From positions 1 to 64,000 of the forward strand of contig CAICTM010000042.1 in the NCBI GenBank assembly GCA_903772945.1: a DNA stretch of 64,000 nt, written 5' to 3'. Below, in pieces: positions 49,817-61,000 of the stretch. The position numbers were made by a program, and so were the translations under genes. The notes below the pieces were generated by a model. That model worked only from the letters and a program-made list of their open reading frames with translations, had not been told where the DNA came from and did no database searches. This DNA comes from Seminavis robusta. Taxonomy: Eukaryota; Bacillariophyta; Bacillariophyceae; Naviculales; Naviculaceae. The first letter of the stretch is position 1; each line of letters starts with the position of its first letter.

Positions 49817-50095
49817 ATTGGTTGTTGTGACACTTTGGTGGGTGCTTCAGTTCAAATCTTAGAGATCTGGCAACTTAGAGAACTGGCAAAAATTCGTCAT
49901 ATCATATGATACATATTGTATATATTATATATCATATATCATATATATCATATGGTTAATATATATCATAATATTATATCATCTGGTTTTTATGATAATT
50001 GTGTTTCGTATGATACGTATCATGCCTATGATATATATGATACGTATTGTATAGTATAACCCTTCCTCTAAAGTGCGTGCTTTTGGGGGCTTGTC

Positions 50096-51886
50096 CGTTT
50101 ACTCGAGTATGTCATTATTAAAATAGCGCCCTTGAAGAATCAAATCGAATGATCAATCGAATCCAGCAAAGTTTCATACAGTACCGGTACCGAGGAACAG
50201 CAGGCGGCATGATGAGGAAAGACAGCACAGAGGGCACCGGTGGACCTATTAAAACATTAATTGTCAGAGCAGTAAATAGTTACTCTTCATTACAGCGTCC
50301 GAAATAAGAGAAACATTCGAACGAAACTATACGCATTCCATTTTGATTTTGATGGTTCTAACTTACATTTGTATGGTTTCTACTTAGAAATTCAAATTCT
50401 GAATCCTTCTTTTTATGGTTGAACCCAACAATTGAGAAAAAGACAAAACACATGAAAATGAAAAAACGTAATAACAATTTTGGCCAGAAACATGAAATCA
50501 TAGTTCGAAATAACTCTTATTGGGACACTCTACAGGCTGAATCTAAGCTATCAAGACAAACGCAAGCCCGCTCCCGGTAAGACATTCGAATGCGAACCGG
50601 TCTCTCTTGGAACGTTCCTCGAAAAGACTTAAGGGACCTTAATCTCAACTGACATCACTCGGATCGCTCGATCCAAGCCACTCGTACATACTACAGCCGT
50701 AGCCAGTACTGTACTGGTACACCTTTCATTATTTCGATACCTCTATCTTTACTCTCTATTGACTTTATCAAGATGATGCTACTCCTCTATAGCGGCTACT
50801 CCTATAAGCAAAGGCTACTACTCACCACCATGACAGGCTCCTCTTGTTTGGTTAGAGGTTAGAGTGGAAACAGCGGCAGCGAGCGTTCCACGGATCGATT
50901 CGGTTGATGACTTCTTCACGGAGCGATCGACGATCGGAGCGACCATGACGCCATCTCTACCGCTAATATAACAACAGGCGACTACCACTACCGCAACAAG
51001 CAACAGGCAGCGACGCCTCGACAACTGGCACTGGCAACAAGTTTCTTCCGTTCGACGGCTCGATGGCTCGATTCGATTCTGCACGGAGCGACGACGACTC
51101 TTCCGACGCCTCTACCGGTACCGTACGAGTAGTAGCGGCCGTGAAGCCTCTGCTAGTGCTACTACGAAATCAACAAGCAGCAGGTTCTCTACTACTGTAT
51201 TGACTGGTTGACTGACAACAAACAACAAATCTGCTCCATTTTTGTGGACATCAAGCCAACAATTCCATTTGAATCTTTGGGATGGGTGCTCCAGTCTTCA
51301 TGCAAAGCCACCCATCGAATTACATGACTATACAGTGCAGATTGGGTGCTTGGAGTGATGGTTTCAGCACCTTTCCCATGGAGAAATGCATGGCAGAATG
51401 ACAACAAAATGGAATCCAAGCCTGACTTTTCCTAGATGCTCCATAGGAAACCTTGGAGATAGCTGAGTCCCTTCAAGCTGTGGCTCTGTGAGTGTGTTGG
51501 GGAGCTAGTGCTCTGACAGACTCAGCTAGAACAATGTAATGGTAGAGCTAGAGACCATTTGGCCAACACTGTTGCCATGGTGGTAAAATTGATTTTTTCT
51601 TTGTTATTCTTCTCTGTTCTGCTGCTGGCCGCAAACAAGAAGAATTCGCGAAATGACCACTTCTGGGTTCCTATTTCCGAAAACCGAAAAATAACCATAA
51701 AAAAAGCTCACATTTTACACCTGTCAGCGGTAAAAGAAGTCATCCTGTACATTCTTATGAGTAAACTTCAGAGGATGGCATTCGTTAATACCGGTAAGCT
51801 GCAAAGCTGCATAGCGATCGAGGTCATCAAAAGGATCTTCCTCACTTTTCCTTCTTGCCCAAAAATCAGGAAGCAACAACGATAAA
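50096..51886. other. Intergenic, nothing recognised
   Basis: AT-rich (50340-50530) and with GTACCGGTAC-type words (50182, 51113). A hydrophobic frame ending at 51885 right before the cyclase gene has no family signal and overlaps its probable 5' UTR. Confidence 0.5.
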
Positions 51887-54800
51887 ATGGTGGAAGCTTT
51901 GCCATTGGCACCCTATGTACCTCGCAGTGTCCTTACTCGCCTGGCAGAGAGTCTCCTTCGATTCGAACAGGACGATGGCGATAATGTGGACGCAGATGCG
52001 CTAGCTTGGCCGTTGGAGCCTCAATATGTGAACTTGGGCAAGGGTGCAGTCTTTTTGCTCGACATCTCGGGATACACAAAGTTCGCCAGAAGCGCCAAAG
52101 GTGGGGCCGATGAAGTTGCCCGAGTTGTCAACGGATTATTTAGGCCGATGATTGATATTGTGCATTCTTTTCGCCATTGTGAAATTGTGAAATTTTGCGG
52201 AGATGCGCTTCTTTGCGTTTGCATCAATGCGGATGTGGCGTTGGCCCTTGAGACAGCCGTTGCCTGCTCTCTGGAGGTACAAAGAGAGGTATTTGGAGTG
52301 GGAGCAGAGGAGAGAACCGGTGAAACAGACACATCCATTCCACAATTATCCCTTCATGTAGGGGTAGCAGCTTCTACTTCATTGTCACCAGACGACAAGG
52401 ATAGTGACTTTGTGGAACTATTTGTTGGGGGCGTGTCGAACAGATTTGAGCATTTAATCTCTGGATCTCCCTTGGAAGTACTGGGAGAGGCCGTGGATTC
52501 AGCTCAATCGAATCAAGTTGTGGTTCATCCATCCGCAAAGCTCATCTTGCAAGGTTTGCAACATGACGGGAAACTTGTGGGTGAGCTGCAACCGAATGGC
52601 TTCTGTGCTCACCAAGCAACCCGTACCGAGGAGCTTCGTTGTGCCTCTACTTCCTGTGGGCAGCTTGATTTTGTTTTCCAACAAAACGCTTCTACTCTGA
52701 CTATGCTCAACAAAGGATTGGAAGTGTTTACGCCCTTGGATTTCATTCCAACTGGAGCCGAATTCCGACAATGTTCCATCCTGTTTGCGTCATTGCCAGA
52801 CTTCGTGTCTGGTGGGGACGGCACGTGGCAGCAGGCGTTTCATGAGACTCAAACAATTGTAGAAACACTGCAGGCGGCGTTGAGCGAATTTGGGGGCAAC
52901 ATGCGTCAACTGTTAAGGGACGATAAGGGGACTGTTGCAATTGCCGTTTTCGGTCTTCCCACTAGGTCTCGAGAGGATGATGCTGCCAGGGCCGTGAAAG
53001 CTGCTCTGGCGATAGCTTCAAAAACACCATGCAGGGCTGTGGGCGTGGCTACAGGAGATGTATTGGTGGGTCTTGTGGGGTCTGAGCAAAGATGTGAATA
53101 TTCGGCAGTCGGAAGCCCAGTGAATCTCAGTGCGAGATTGATGTGTGCCTGCTCCAAGGTGGGAAAAACAGTTCTTGTGTGCAGCAACACGTACGAATCA
53201 GCTCTTCGCACGTCCAGCAGTTCCTTGGAGTTTGAAGAGAAGCAAACGATCACGCTCAAAGGAACGGGTGAGCAGGATGCTTACGTTCCCTCGACGGCTT
53301 CGTCGGGCAACTCCAAAGCTTCAGGGTCCGCTTTCCTCAAGAAATCATACTACAAGCGCAGCGGTAGCAGTAGGTTGAGTTCAACAGGCAGCCACGACGA
53401 TGATGCCGTAGAACAGCAAGAAGGCATGTTGATACGCGACAAAGAGTTGAAAGCTATTGAAAGGGAAATGCCGGGTGGTTCCGTTTGTCTCGTAGCGGAT
53501 GCCGGATCAGGCAAATCGACATTGGCCAGCACATTTGCGGAGCATGCACTCGAATCGGGCGTGGCGACGAGAGTCCTCTACTCTGCGACTGACTCGACTG
53601 AAACAGAAACCCCGTTTTTCGCCTTCAAGTTGATTGTTGACGATGCATGCAGAAAAGAGGGTGGCTCGGAGCGACTGTTTCGAATGTGTGGTCTCGATCC
53701 TCGATTCGCTCCATTGATCAATCCTTTGCTAGAGGCGCCCGTCGCGTCCAACCCTCAATGCGACCAACTGAACAGCAAAGCACAGCGAGAAAAGGCAGTG
53801 GAGTCTGTGGCCAGCATCGTGAAACGCCTGGCACGCGGCAACGCTGAAGAACCTGGCCCAGCCCTTCTGGTGATTGAAGACCTTCATTGGATGGATGACT
53901 TATCACTCCTCGTGCTTCAAGCGCTAGCTGGTGACCGTGGAAGTTCGGTGCTTTCAACAACCAGACATCTTCCGCCTTCGCTACAGAGATCCGTGTCTTT
54001 GACCTTGGAACTGCGGGCGCTGTCAAAGGATGATGCAATCTCGATTGCCTCAACTATAAACGCTGACCTGAGCCAAGCAGATGTTGCCACACTTTTTGAA
54101 CGTAGCGGCGGGAACGCCCTGTTCTTCACTGAACTGTTAAAAGCTGCTACATCTGGAGGGAGCTTCGCTGATATCAAAAACATCCCGAGCACTGTCCGTG
54201 GAGTGCTTGTATCTCGAATAGATGCCCTGCCTCCCTCGTGCATTGAGTTCTTGAAAGCTGCATCAGTGTTTGGACGTGCTTTCTCCCCTGAAGCCACGGT
54301 CAAACTTTTGCAGACTTCTTGCAACAAAGACGGCGTAAACAACTTGGTGGAAATGGCTCTTTCGTCTGGGCTTGTTGAGAGAATAGCTGCGAATCAAAGG
54401 CGCGATGAAAGAACGCTGCGTTTCAGCCACGGACTAGGTGGAGAGGCCGCGTATTCATTGATCCCAGCTGGAGAGGTGGCAGGACTGCACGACCAAGCTG
54501 CAGCCCTTGTGCACTCCCCTGAACTTGTGGAATACCATCTTGTCAAAGCTGTAATTGCATCACCAAATTCCTTACGCGCCAAGCTAGCTGTGAAGGCTAT
54601 GGCAGATGGTACTCGTGATCGTATGGCCTTAGGTGCGATGGAATTGAACCGAGCGCGTGCGAGATGGGCAGAGGCACGGTCATTGCTACAACACATTGAA
54701 GACCCTGAAGTAAGGCGCGAGCTGGAGCTGAATATTGCACTGGATGAAGGGCGTGTGTTTGTTGCCTGGGTGGGCTTTGCCGCTGAGGAGGCCGGAAGAC

Positions 54801-56050
54801 TGTTCGAAACAGCGCTTTCTCTCACGAAGCGTGGTCAAGGCTCTGAAGCAGAAATTATGGCTCTAACGGGGCTCTGGATGAATGCAATGTCAAACATTCG
54901 AACAGAAGAGGGTGCTAAGCGTTCCCTTGCTTACACCGAGGAACTGAAGCAACTGGCGATTGATCCGGAAACAATTGAAAACCCAGAGTCGATGGATTGG
55001 ACCCAAAAAGAGATTTGCCACGTGATCTGGACAGAATACGGACGTCGGGGACGACTTCGCGACATGAAGAGATTCCTGGACCCAGTGCTTGAGTCTCTGA
55101 CCCCACACAGAAGAAAATCTGTTCTGGGCCACAATGCTGAAACTTGCGCCACAATATTCGGAGCAAAAGTCGCTTGGCTTCGCGGTGAATTCGCCGATTC
55201 AATATCCATTGCCATGTCGGGAAGAACTCTCACGGACGAGCCAGTTTCTATCGCCCATAGTCGCGTCTGGGGCGTCGCTCAAATGTTTGCCTGGAATGGA
55301 CGGCTCAGAGAATTCGAAGCCGCCATTAACGATGATGCCTTATCTGCCCTGCCGCCATTCCATGGATGCATAAAGAACTTGCTGCTGCTCTACTGGGATG
55401 TGATCAAAGGCAAGGTGCCCTACTCTGCCATACACGGTAGATTCATGAAGTACGGAGACGTGCTTCCCTGGGGAGAATTCCCGTTTACAGTTTGCTACGC
55501 CCTTATCCAACGTGGATACGAGTTGAAACTAGACCAACCAGGCGCACCGCGCAACTCTGAGTTTTGCGATGCTTTGAGAAAGATGCTGGAGTACTGGCGT
55601 AAGATACGTGACAACTCTGATGGCTGGGGTCCAGGGCTGTTCCGGTGGATATCAGGGATGCTTCTTCTATTTGAAGACCCTGCGTCCGCATCCAGCAACA
55701 GCAAGGCGCGTCACTGTTTCGACAGGGCCTTTTTCGAAGCCACGGCAGAAGAGGCAAACGGAGTCCTCTTGATAGTGGAAACCAGCCGGGTCAAGATGAT
55801 TCTTCAACGCACAATTCATTTCCCTCGCACGTTGGAGAAGGCATGGTACAGACTCATGGGTATAAGGCAGAGGTGCACTGGAGATGCTGCAGAAGTGTTT
55901 CCTCTTGCATTCACAGATACGGTGATTGAGAAAGTGAGACGACGTAGGCTTCAGAGCCGCCTGCTCGTGGGTGCCATTGCTGTGTCTGCTGGGATTGGTG
56001 CAGTGTTACTTCGCAGGCGAGGCACCCGGAGCCATAGGGCAACTTCTTAG
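51887..56050 (+). CDS. Soluble-adenylyl-cyclase-like (class III cyclase + ATPase) protein with C-terminal membrane anchor
   Basis: A 1387-residue single-exon gene with the ADCY10 (sAC) order. Cyclase domain C1 (about 50-190) has metal-binding Asp59 (LLDISGYTKF) and Asp106 (FCGDALLC). Cyclase domain C2 (about 285-445) has GVATGDVLVGLVGS and the transition-state residues Asn413 and Arg417 (VNLSARL). A P-loop ATPase region follows (Walker A DAGSGKST near 538; LLVIEDLHWMDD as Walker B), then a long helical-repeat C-terminus. C1 metal Asps and C2 Asn/Arg make one active site, so cAMP synthesis is plausible, perhaps bicarbonate-regulated as in family members. The last 30 residues contain one hydrophobic helix (LLVGAIAVSAGIGAVLL) followed by Arg-rich sequence, which suggests a tail anchor; sAC itself is soluble. 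Confidence 0.9.
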   Translation: MVEALPLAPYVPRSVLTRLAESLLRFEQDDGDNVDADALAWPLEPQYVNLGKGAVFLLDISGYTKFARSAKGGADEVARVVNGLFRPMIDIVHSFRHCEIVKFCGDALLCVCINADVALALETAVACSLEVQREVFGVGAEERTGETDTSIPQLSLHVGVAASTSLSPDDKDSDFVELFVGGVSNRFEHLISGSPLEVLGEAVDSAQSNQVVVHPSAKLILQGLQHDGKLVGELQPNGFCAHQATRTEELRCASTSCGQLDFVFQQNASTLTMLNKGLEVFTPLDFIPTGAEFRQCSILFASLPDFVSGGDGTWQQAFHETQTIVETLQAALSEFGGNMRQLLRDDKGTVAIAVFGLPTRSREDDAARAVKAALAIASKTPCRAVGVATGDVLVGLVGSEQRCEYSAVGSPVNLSARLMCACSKVGKTVLVCSNTYESALRTSSSSLEFEEKQTITLKGTGEQDAYVPSTASSGNSKASGSAFLKKSYYKRSGSSRLSSTGSHDDDAVEQQEGMLIRDKELKAIEREMPGGSVCLVADAGSGKSTLASTFAEHALESGVATRVLYSATDSTETETPFFAFKLIVDDACRKEGGSERLFRMCGLDPRFAPLINPLLEAPVASNPQCDQLNSKAQREKAVESVASIVKRLARGNAEEPGPALLVIEDLHWMDDLSLLVLQALAGDRGSSVLSTTRHLPPSLQRSVSLTLELRALSKDDAISIASTINADLSQADVATLFERSGGNALFFTELLKAATSGGSFADIKNIPSTVRGVLVSRIDALPPSCIEFLKAASVFGRAFSPEATVKLLQTSCNKDGVNNLVEMALSSGLVERIAANQRRDERTLRFSHGLGGEAAYSLIPAGEVAGLHDQAAALVHSPELVEYHLVKAVIASPNSLRAKLAVKAMADGTRDRMALGAMELNRARARWAEARSLLQHIEDPEVRRELELNIALDEGRVFVAWVGFAAEEAGRLFETALSLTKRGQGSEAEIMALTGLWMNAMSNIRTEEGAKRSLAYTEELKQLAIDPETIENPESMDWTQKEICHVIWTEYGRRGRLRDMKRFLDPVLESLTPHRRKSVLGHNAETCATIFGAKVAWLRGEFADSISIAMSGRTLTDEPVSIAHSRVWGVAQMFAWNGRLREFEAAINDDALSALPPFHGCIKNLLLLYWDVIKGKVPYSAIHGRFMKYGDVLPWGEFPFTVCYALIQRGYELKLDQPGAPRNSEFCDALRKMLEYWRKIRDNSDGWGPGLFRWISGMLLLFEDPASASSNSKARHCFDRAFFEATAEEANGVLLIVETSRVKMILQRTIHFPRTLEKAWYRLMGIRQRCTGDAAEVFPLAFTDTVIEKVRRRRLQSRLLVGAIAVSAGIGAVLLRRRGTRSHRATS

Positions 56051-56208
56051 ATAGCGACCATAATTATTTGTTGATCCGTTCTCGAAGCGAACTGGATGGG
56101 CACGGTTGTCACTGATCCGTCGAACTCCCCCCGCTGTTGAAGAACGATCTCGTCCGTCGCATGTCCCTGTATTGCATTGCATTGTATCCAGTCACTTATT
56201 GTTGTCTT

Positions 56209-57804
56209 TTATTCATTGGCACTGCCAATCCGAGTGGCATCCGGCCAGTTTGGCTGACACAACGATTGTCGCATATCTTGCTGGCGCTGTTTGGGATGTA
56301 GAATCAGTTTCCAAACGAGTGAATAACGAGGACGCGCCCCAGCCGCGCTCGTGGGTGCCACAACGGAATGGGTAATGTCTTGATCCATCAATAGCATTCT
56401 CCCCGACTGGGGCGCAATGTCAATGGGTGTTTCCGTCGCGACATCGAGACATTGTGTGGGCGCCCCCCATTCGTCCACCTTCCATTCGTCATTGAGATAG
56501 AACAGACAACTCACGAACCGTGGTTTGCCTCGTGCCCGATTGGCATATCGTCCATAGACATCGGTCCACGGCGACGGAGGAGCAAAGAATGGATCGGCGT
56601 CAATATGATAGTCAAAGGATTGTCCAAAGGATGGTGCATTGGCCGTCAGTGGTGTGACACTGGCTCCCAGGACGGCCTCTGGGAGGCGTGTCACAATAAA
56701 GTTTGGAAATAGTTGCTGGAGTATGCATTCCACTTGTTGCATGGGCAGTGGAGGAGGCGCGTCGGCACAAATTTCGTCCAACGCATCCTCTGTCAATCCG
56801 TAGGATGTTGGAACAGTAGTAGTACTCCCATCATCATCATCATTTGTTGTTGTGGTTGTTGGTAGATCGACCAAGCCGCCTTCTTGCCACCGTTTGGGAT
56901 CTGGTCCATGCTGCACATCGTCCCAAGCTTCAGTAGTAGAATCATCCTCGACGATGCGACCGAGGACGACATCTAGCAAGCGTTGTCGCAAGTTGTCTTG
57001 TGACAGTAGATTGTCAAATACCAAAATGGAACTTGTATCCCAAACATCTGATTTGTTGTTGTCATGATCATCATCATCTACCACCCAGGCCCCATCGACT
57101 TGGTAGTGAAGAGTGGGTTGGATTGTTGTCGTATTAATTGATGGGTCTTTCTGGTCAGGATTGTGATGATATTCATGATGGCAATCCACAGCCTCCACCA
57201 ATCCATAGTCCTGGATTTGCGTTTGGATCATCGAAACGAGTTGTTCCGAGTAATCCTTCTTCTCTTGTTGTTGTTCGCTACTACATGTAGTAGTGGTGAC
57301 AATGGAAAGCAGCACGGGTTGCCGCAACGGCAACTCTGGATTGTATTCTTGAAAGGCAACTTCATCTATATAGTGACCAATCGCAGCTTTCCATTCTTCT
57401 TCTTTTTCTAGACGCAAATCATCGTCCATGTCAGATTGCTCTTGTGTCGTTACTAGGACCTCTAGAATGGCGGCTCTCCCTGTAACGCCAGGAGGCAGAT
57501 CCGGCAACGGAATGTTCACAGACATCACGTCTTGTCGATTTGGAAGAGCAAGGTCTGTTGTGGACAGTTCCATCAATTGCAACAGAGTCGTCACTTCTTC
57601 TTGTGGAATGACATTCGACACTACCAATCGCGTCGAGTAGTACTGGCCAGAGCCATCTTGTGCAGACCATGGTGGGGTCGCGAAGAGGAGCCCTCTTGAT
57701 CTGTGAACCAAGCCATGGTGTTGGACCCACGCAATGACAAAGGATCCTGGCACAGAGAACGATGACGACGCCAAAAACCAAGCAAACAGGAGTACCTTAT
57801 TCAT
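56209..57804 (-). CDS. Secreted or organelle-targeted 2OG-Fe(II) oxygenase (prolyl-4-hydroxylase-like)
   Basis: 531 residues, starting MNKVLLFAWFLASSSF, a signal peptide; an ATG 24 bp upstream (57828) puts eight charged residues before it. The C-terminal double-stranded beta-helix has the iron ligands His400-x-Asp402 (FDYHIDADPFF) and His479 (QDITHSVV), and a 2-oxoglutarate-binding Arg at 493 (RPRYSLVWKL). The Pro-rich PFFAPPSPWTDVYG insertion and FVSCLFYLNDEW strand are typical of the P4H-like group. The first 300 residues are poorly conserved with Asp/Thr-rich low-complexity runs. The substrate (protein prolyl or lysyl hydroxylation) is unknown. Confidence 0.85.
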   Translation of the reverse strand: MNKVLLFAWFLASSSFSVPGSFVIAWVQHHGLVHRSRGLLFATPPWSAQDGSGQYYSTRLVVSNVIPQEEVTTLLQLMELSTTDLALPNRQDVMSVNIPLPDLPPGVTGRAAILEVLVTTQEQSDMDDDLRLEKEEEWKAAIGHYIDEVAFQEYNPELPLRQPVLLSIVTTTTCSSEQQQEKKDYSEQLVSMIQTQIQDYGLVEAVDCHHEYHHNPDQKDPSINTTTIQPTLHYQVDGAWVVDDDDHDNNKSDVWDTSSILVFDNLLSQDNLRQRLLDVVLGRIVEDDSTTEAWDDVQHGPDPKRWQEGGLVDLPTTTTTNDDDDGSTTTVPTSYGLTEDALDEICADAPPPLPMQQVECILQQLFPNFIVTRLPEAVLGASVTPLTANAPSFGQSFDYHIDADPFFAPPSPWTDVYGRYANRARGKPRFVSCLFYLNDEWKVDEWGAPTQCLDVATETPIDIAPQSGRMLLMDQDITHSVVAPTSAAGARPRYSLVWKLILHPKQRQQDMRQSLCQPNWPDATRIGSANE

Positions 57805-58038
57805 TTTCTCCTTCACTTCCTCATCCACAAGACATTACTACCAGGTACTGTACTATGGAGCCTTTCCCTGATAAACAATCAAAGCTGCCGACAAAATCGA
57901 CCTCTGGATCTTACGATCTTACGGTCTGTCCGTCTGCCGTTTGAATCGAATCAAACTCACAAACAACTTTCATGCCACCTCCTCGTTCAAAGAAGGGCGA
58001 AAGAGGACAACCATGCCAGCAAACCACATCGATGGACC

Positions 58039-61000
58039 ATGGCAGGTACTACTGGTACTAATACTAATAGCCAGAACAGCACAAACAAGAAGCCCAAGAA
58101 GCCCAAGAGTGAGGATGATCCCCTGGTCAAGTCATTGTGTCTGGTGGACCCTCTCCTTCAATTTCTCACCAAGAGATCGGGCAAGACATCTGTTCCTTTG
58201 ACGCTGTTGAAGAACGTTTTACCTGGTGGAGTCGACCGTCATCCCACATTGCTGCAGCACATTTTCCAACTCCATCAATGGGGAATCCTGCGACTCTTCT
58301 TCAAACCCGACACGGACAACAATGATGTTTCATCCTGGGACTCTGCCACAGCGGAAATTGGGTTTCCAACCCCACAACCTCTCGAGGACTACAAGGGGAA
58401 CGAGAAGAACCGGCAGACTCTCAAACAGGCGGGATCCTTGTCAGGGTCCACCAAGACAGCCGCCAAGCGACGATTGACGGCACTCAAGAAAATGATCAAA
58501 ACAAATGACAAACAAAAAGGTGATGATCAATCAACCAAAAAGAAAAATCAGGGAGAAAAGGGGACAACAGATAACTCCAATGACAGAACAGACAAAGAGG
58601 CAGTCTCTGGGAGCCACCTCAAGAAGGATTGGGATTTTGACTCTTATCAAAAACCAGATCAAGTAGAAGGAGCAAAGGAAGAGGAGGAGGAAGAAGAAGA
58701 AGAACTCTGTCATCAAGCCAAAGCAGCGAGAGCGGGACTCCAACAAATGTTTTCATTCCAACAACGACCCAAAAAGGGACAAAATAGCAAGAACACAAAG
58801 AACACGACGACAACCATGAAAAATATCATTCCACAATACCTGCTCCCCAAACAGGCTGCCTACTCGGGATCACAACCCGCACAATCTTCCAACTATGCAG
58901 AACTCACAGCGGCCACCAAAGCCATGATTCCTCCTCCCGTATTGGCCGCATTTGGTCTGGGAGGATCACAGGGGCAACAACAAAAGCTCTCTCGACGCCG
59001 GTTGTACAGTCATCAAGCCAATGCAATTGGATCCGCACTACAAGAGTGTCACACGTTGGTATGCACGTCCACGGGAAGTGGCAAATCATTGGTAAGTACC
59101 GCATGTGCAGCACAACACAAACATATGGATGGACCGGATGTGCATCTTGGCTCGATGTAGGTAGCTCATTGATGTTCATTTCTTCTTTGCTTTCATGTAG
59201 TGCTTTTTGATTCCCGCCTTGACGGCTGCCTACAATGCCAGTGTTGCCCATCAAAACAACAACGAAAACGACACTGCATCGAGTGCACAGGGCATTTCGC
59301 TAATCATGTTCCCAACGAAAGCACTGGCACAGGACCAATTCAACAAACTCAAAATACTCTTGGAAAAGAACGAGGAACTCCAGAAACACATTGTTCCGGC
59401 AACATTGGATGGAGATTGTCCGCATGCGCAACGATCCCACGTCGCAAAACACGCCAATGTCATTCTCACCAACCCCGATACGCTACATGCCGCCATTCTG
59501 CCTCAATGGAACAAACTCTACAAACGAATACTGCTCGGGTTAAAGTATGTAGTCATTGATGAGGCTCATGTCTACGAAGGCATGTTTGGGACTCATGTGG
59601 CACTGATACTGTCGCGACTGCAACGACTCTGTGTGGTCACTCGGTGCAACCATGATGACCAAGCCAAACGAAAGACTCCCACCTTTTTGTCTTCCTCCGC
59701 CACTCTGGAATACCCGGAGTATCACATGAGGCTGTTATGTCCCATCCCCAACACTAGCAAAGTCAATGTGCTGACTGCCAAAGATGACGGATCCCCACGA
59801 TCGGCCAAACATTTCTTTGTGTGGAATCCACCCTTGTTGAACATGTCGGGAGAATCCACTGGTTCTGTGTTTTATCCCAAACCAGCATCCTCCAAGAAAA
59901 AGAACGATCCACAACAATCAACAACTGTACCCAAACGATTGCGCGATTCTGCGGATAGTCCATATACGAGTAATGCACAAACCCCAATCTTGCAAAGCTT
60001 TCGCCGAAGGCACGCTGCCGATGAAACGGCCTTGTTGTTGGCGCGTGCTATTTCTCTCAATGTGCGATGCATCGCCTTTTGCAAGACACGAATGGTAGTG
60101 GAATGGGTCTACGAACGAACAGTGGCAGCTCTACGCCGCGAGGAATCCACAAAGCATCTAGTCGAAAAAGTGCAACCGTACCGAGGAGGGTACAAGCTCA
60201 GCGATCGCCGCGAAATTGAAAAGAAGCTCTTCGACCAGGAGCTTTTAGGGGTTGTTGCTACCAGTGCCCTGGAGCTGGGAGTAGACATTGGGGGGATTGA
60301 GCTTACACTCCACACGGGCTATCCTACATCCATCTCCAGTCTGTTGCAACAGGCAGGTCGAGCGGGGCGTGGTGTAGGAGCGCAGGGGAAGCCATCCTTG
60401 TCGGTGGTTGTTTGTTTTGGGTCACCCTCGGAGCAGTACTTGTGGAAGAAACCTCTGAATCTTTTGAGTCGCGGTATTTCGGCCCCAAGGTCGTTTCCGA
60501 TCAATGCTGGGGTTGTCCAGGGACACTTGTTGTGCGCGAGCAAGGAATTTCCTTTGACGGGCAAGGTTCCAGTTAGTGTCCTTCGTACATCTAATCCAGA
60601 GGAGGACACACCCGGTACCAGTGAAATCTTGCCAGATGAGCAGCTCTTTGGGTCTCAGGAGGCATACACCGAAGCTTTGGCTCGATTGTGCAAAAGGAAT
60701 TCGGTAGTTCCATTCCGGGCTCCAGTTGCATCCGGTGGCCAACTGCAAGCGTATAAGGCGCATGCCTTCGAGGACAAACCATGGATGCGGGTATCAGTTA
60801 GATCAGTAGAACCCGTGTCATTCTCTATCGTTGACATTGCACATCCAGCGCAAGCTGGGAACATGAAAGCAATTCAGGATGAGAGCGCGGTGTTGGACAA
60901 CCTGCCGTACTCTCGCGTGTTCTACCATGCTTTCCCTGGCGCAATCATTCTCCACAGAGGACAGAAGTATGAGGTCTTGTCAATGACGAGGCCTCCACCT

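Larger units (their letters stand above)
46995..50095. mobile_element. MULE DNA transposon 2, catalytic core deleted
   Basis: Termini GAGAGGCCCCCAAAAGCACGC (left, 46995) and GACAAGCCCCCAAAAGCACGC (complement of the right end at 50095). They are related to the MULE 1 termini (GAGAGCCC...AAACGCACGC). ACGTAT palindrome arrays lie inside both ends and in the leader intron. Contents: transposase N-terminal part (49816-48994, minus), transposase C-terminal part (48914-48177, minus), and an accessory gene (plus, 47854-48488). The MULE/DDE core between the two transposase parts is absent, so the element is non-autonomous. No clear target duplication. Confidence 0.8.

Noticed and set aside
51559-51885. 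Hydrophobic small protein before the cyclase gene
   Set aside because: No family signal, and it ends one base before the cyclase start, so it is more likely 5' UTR.
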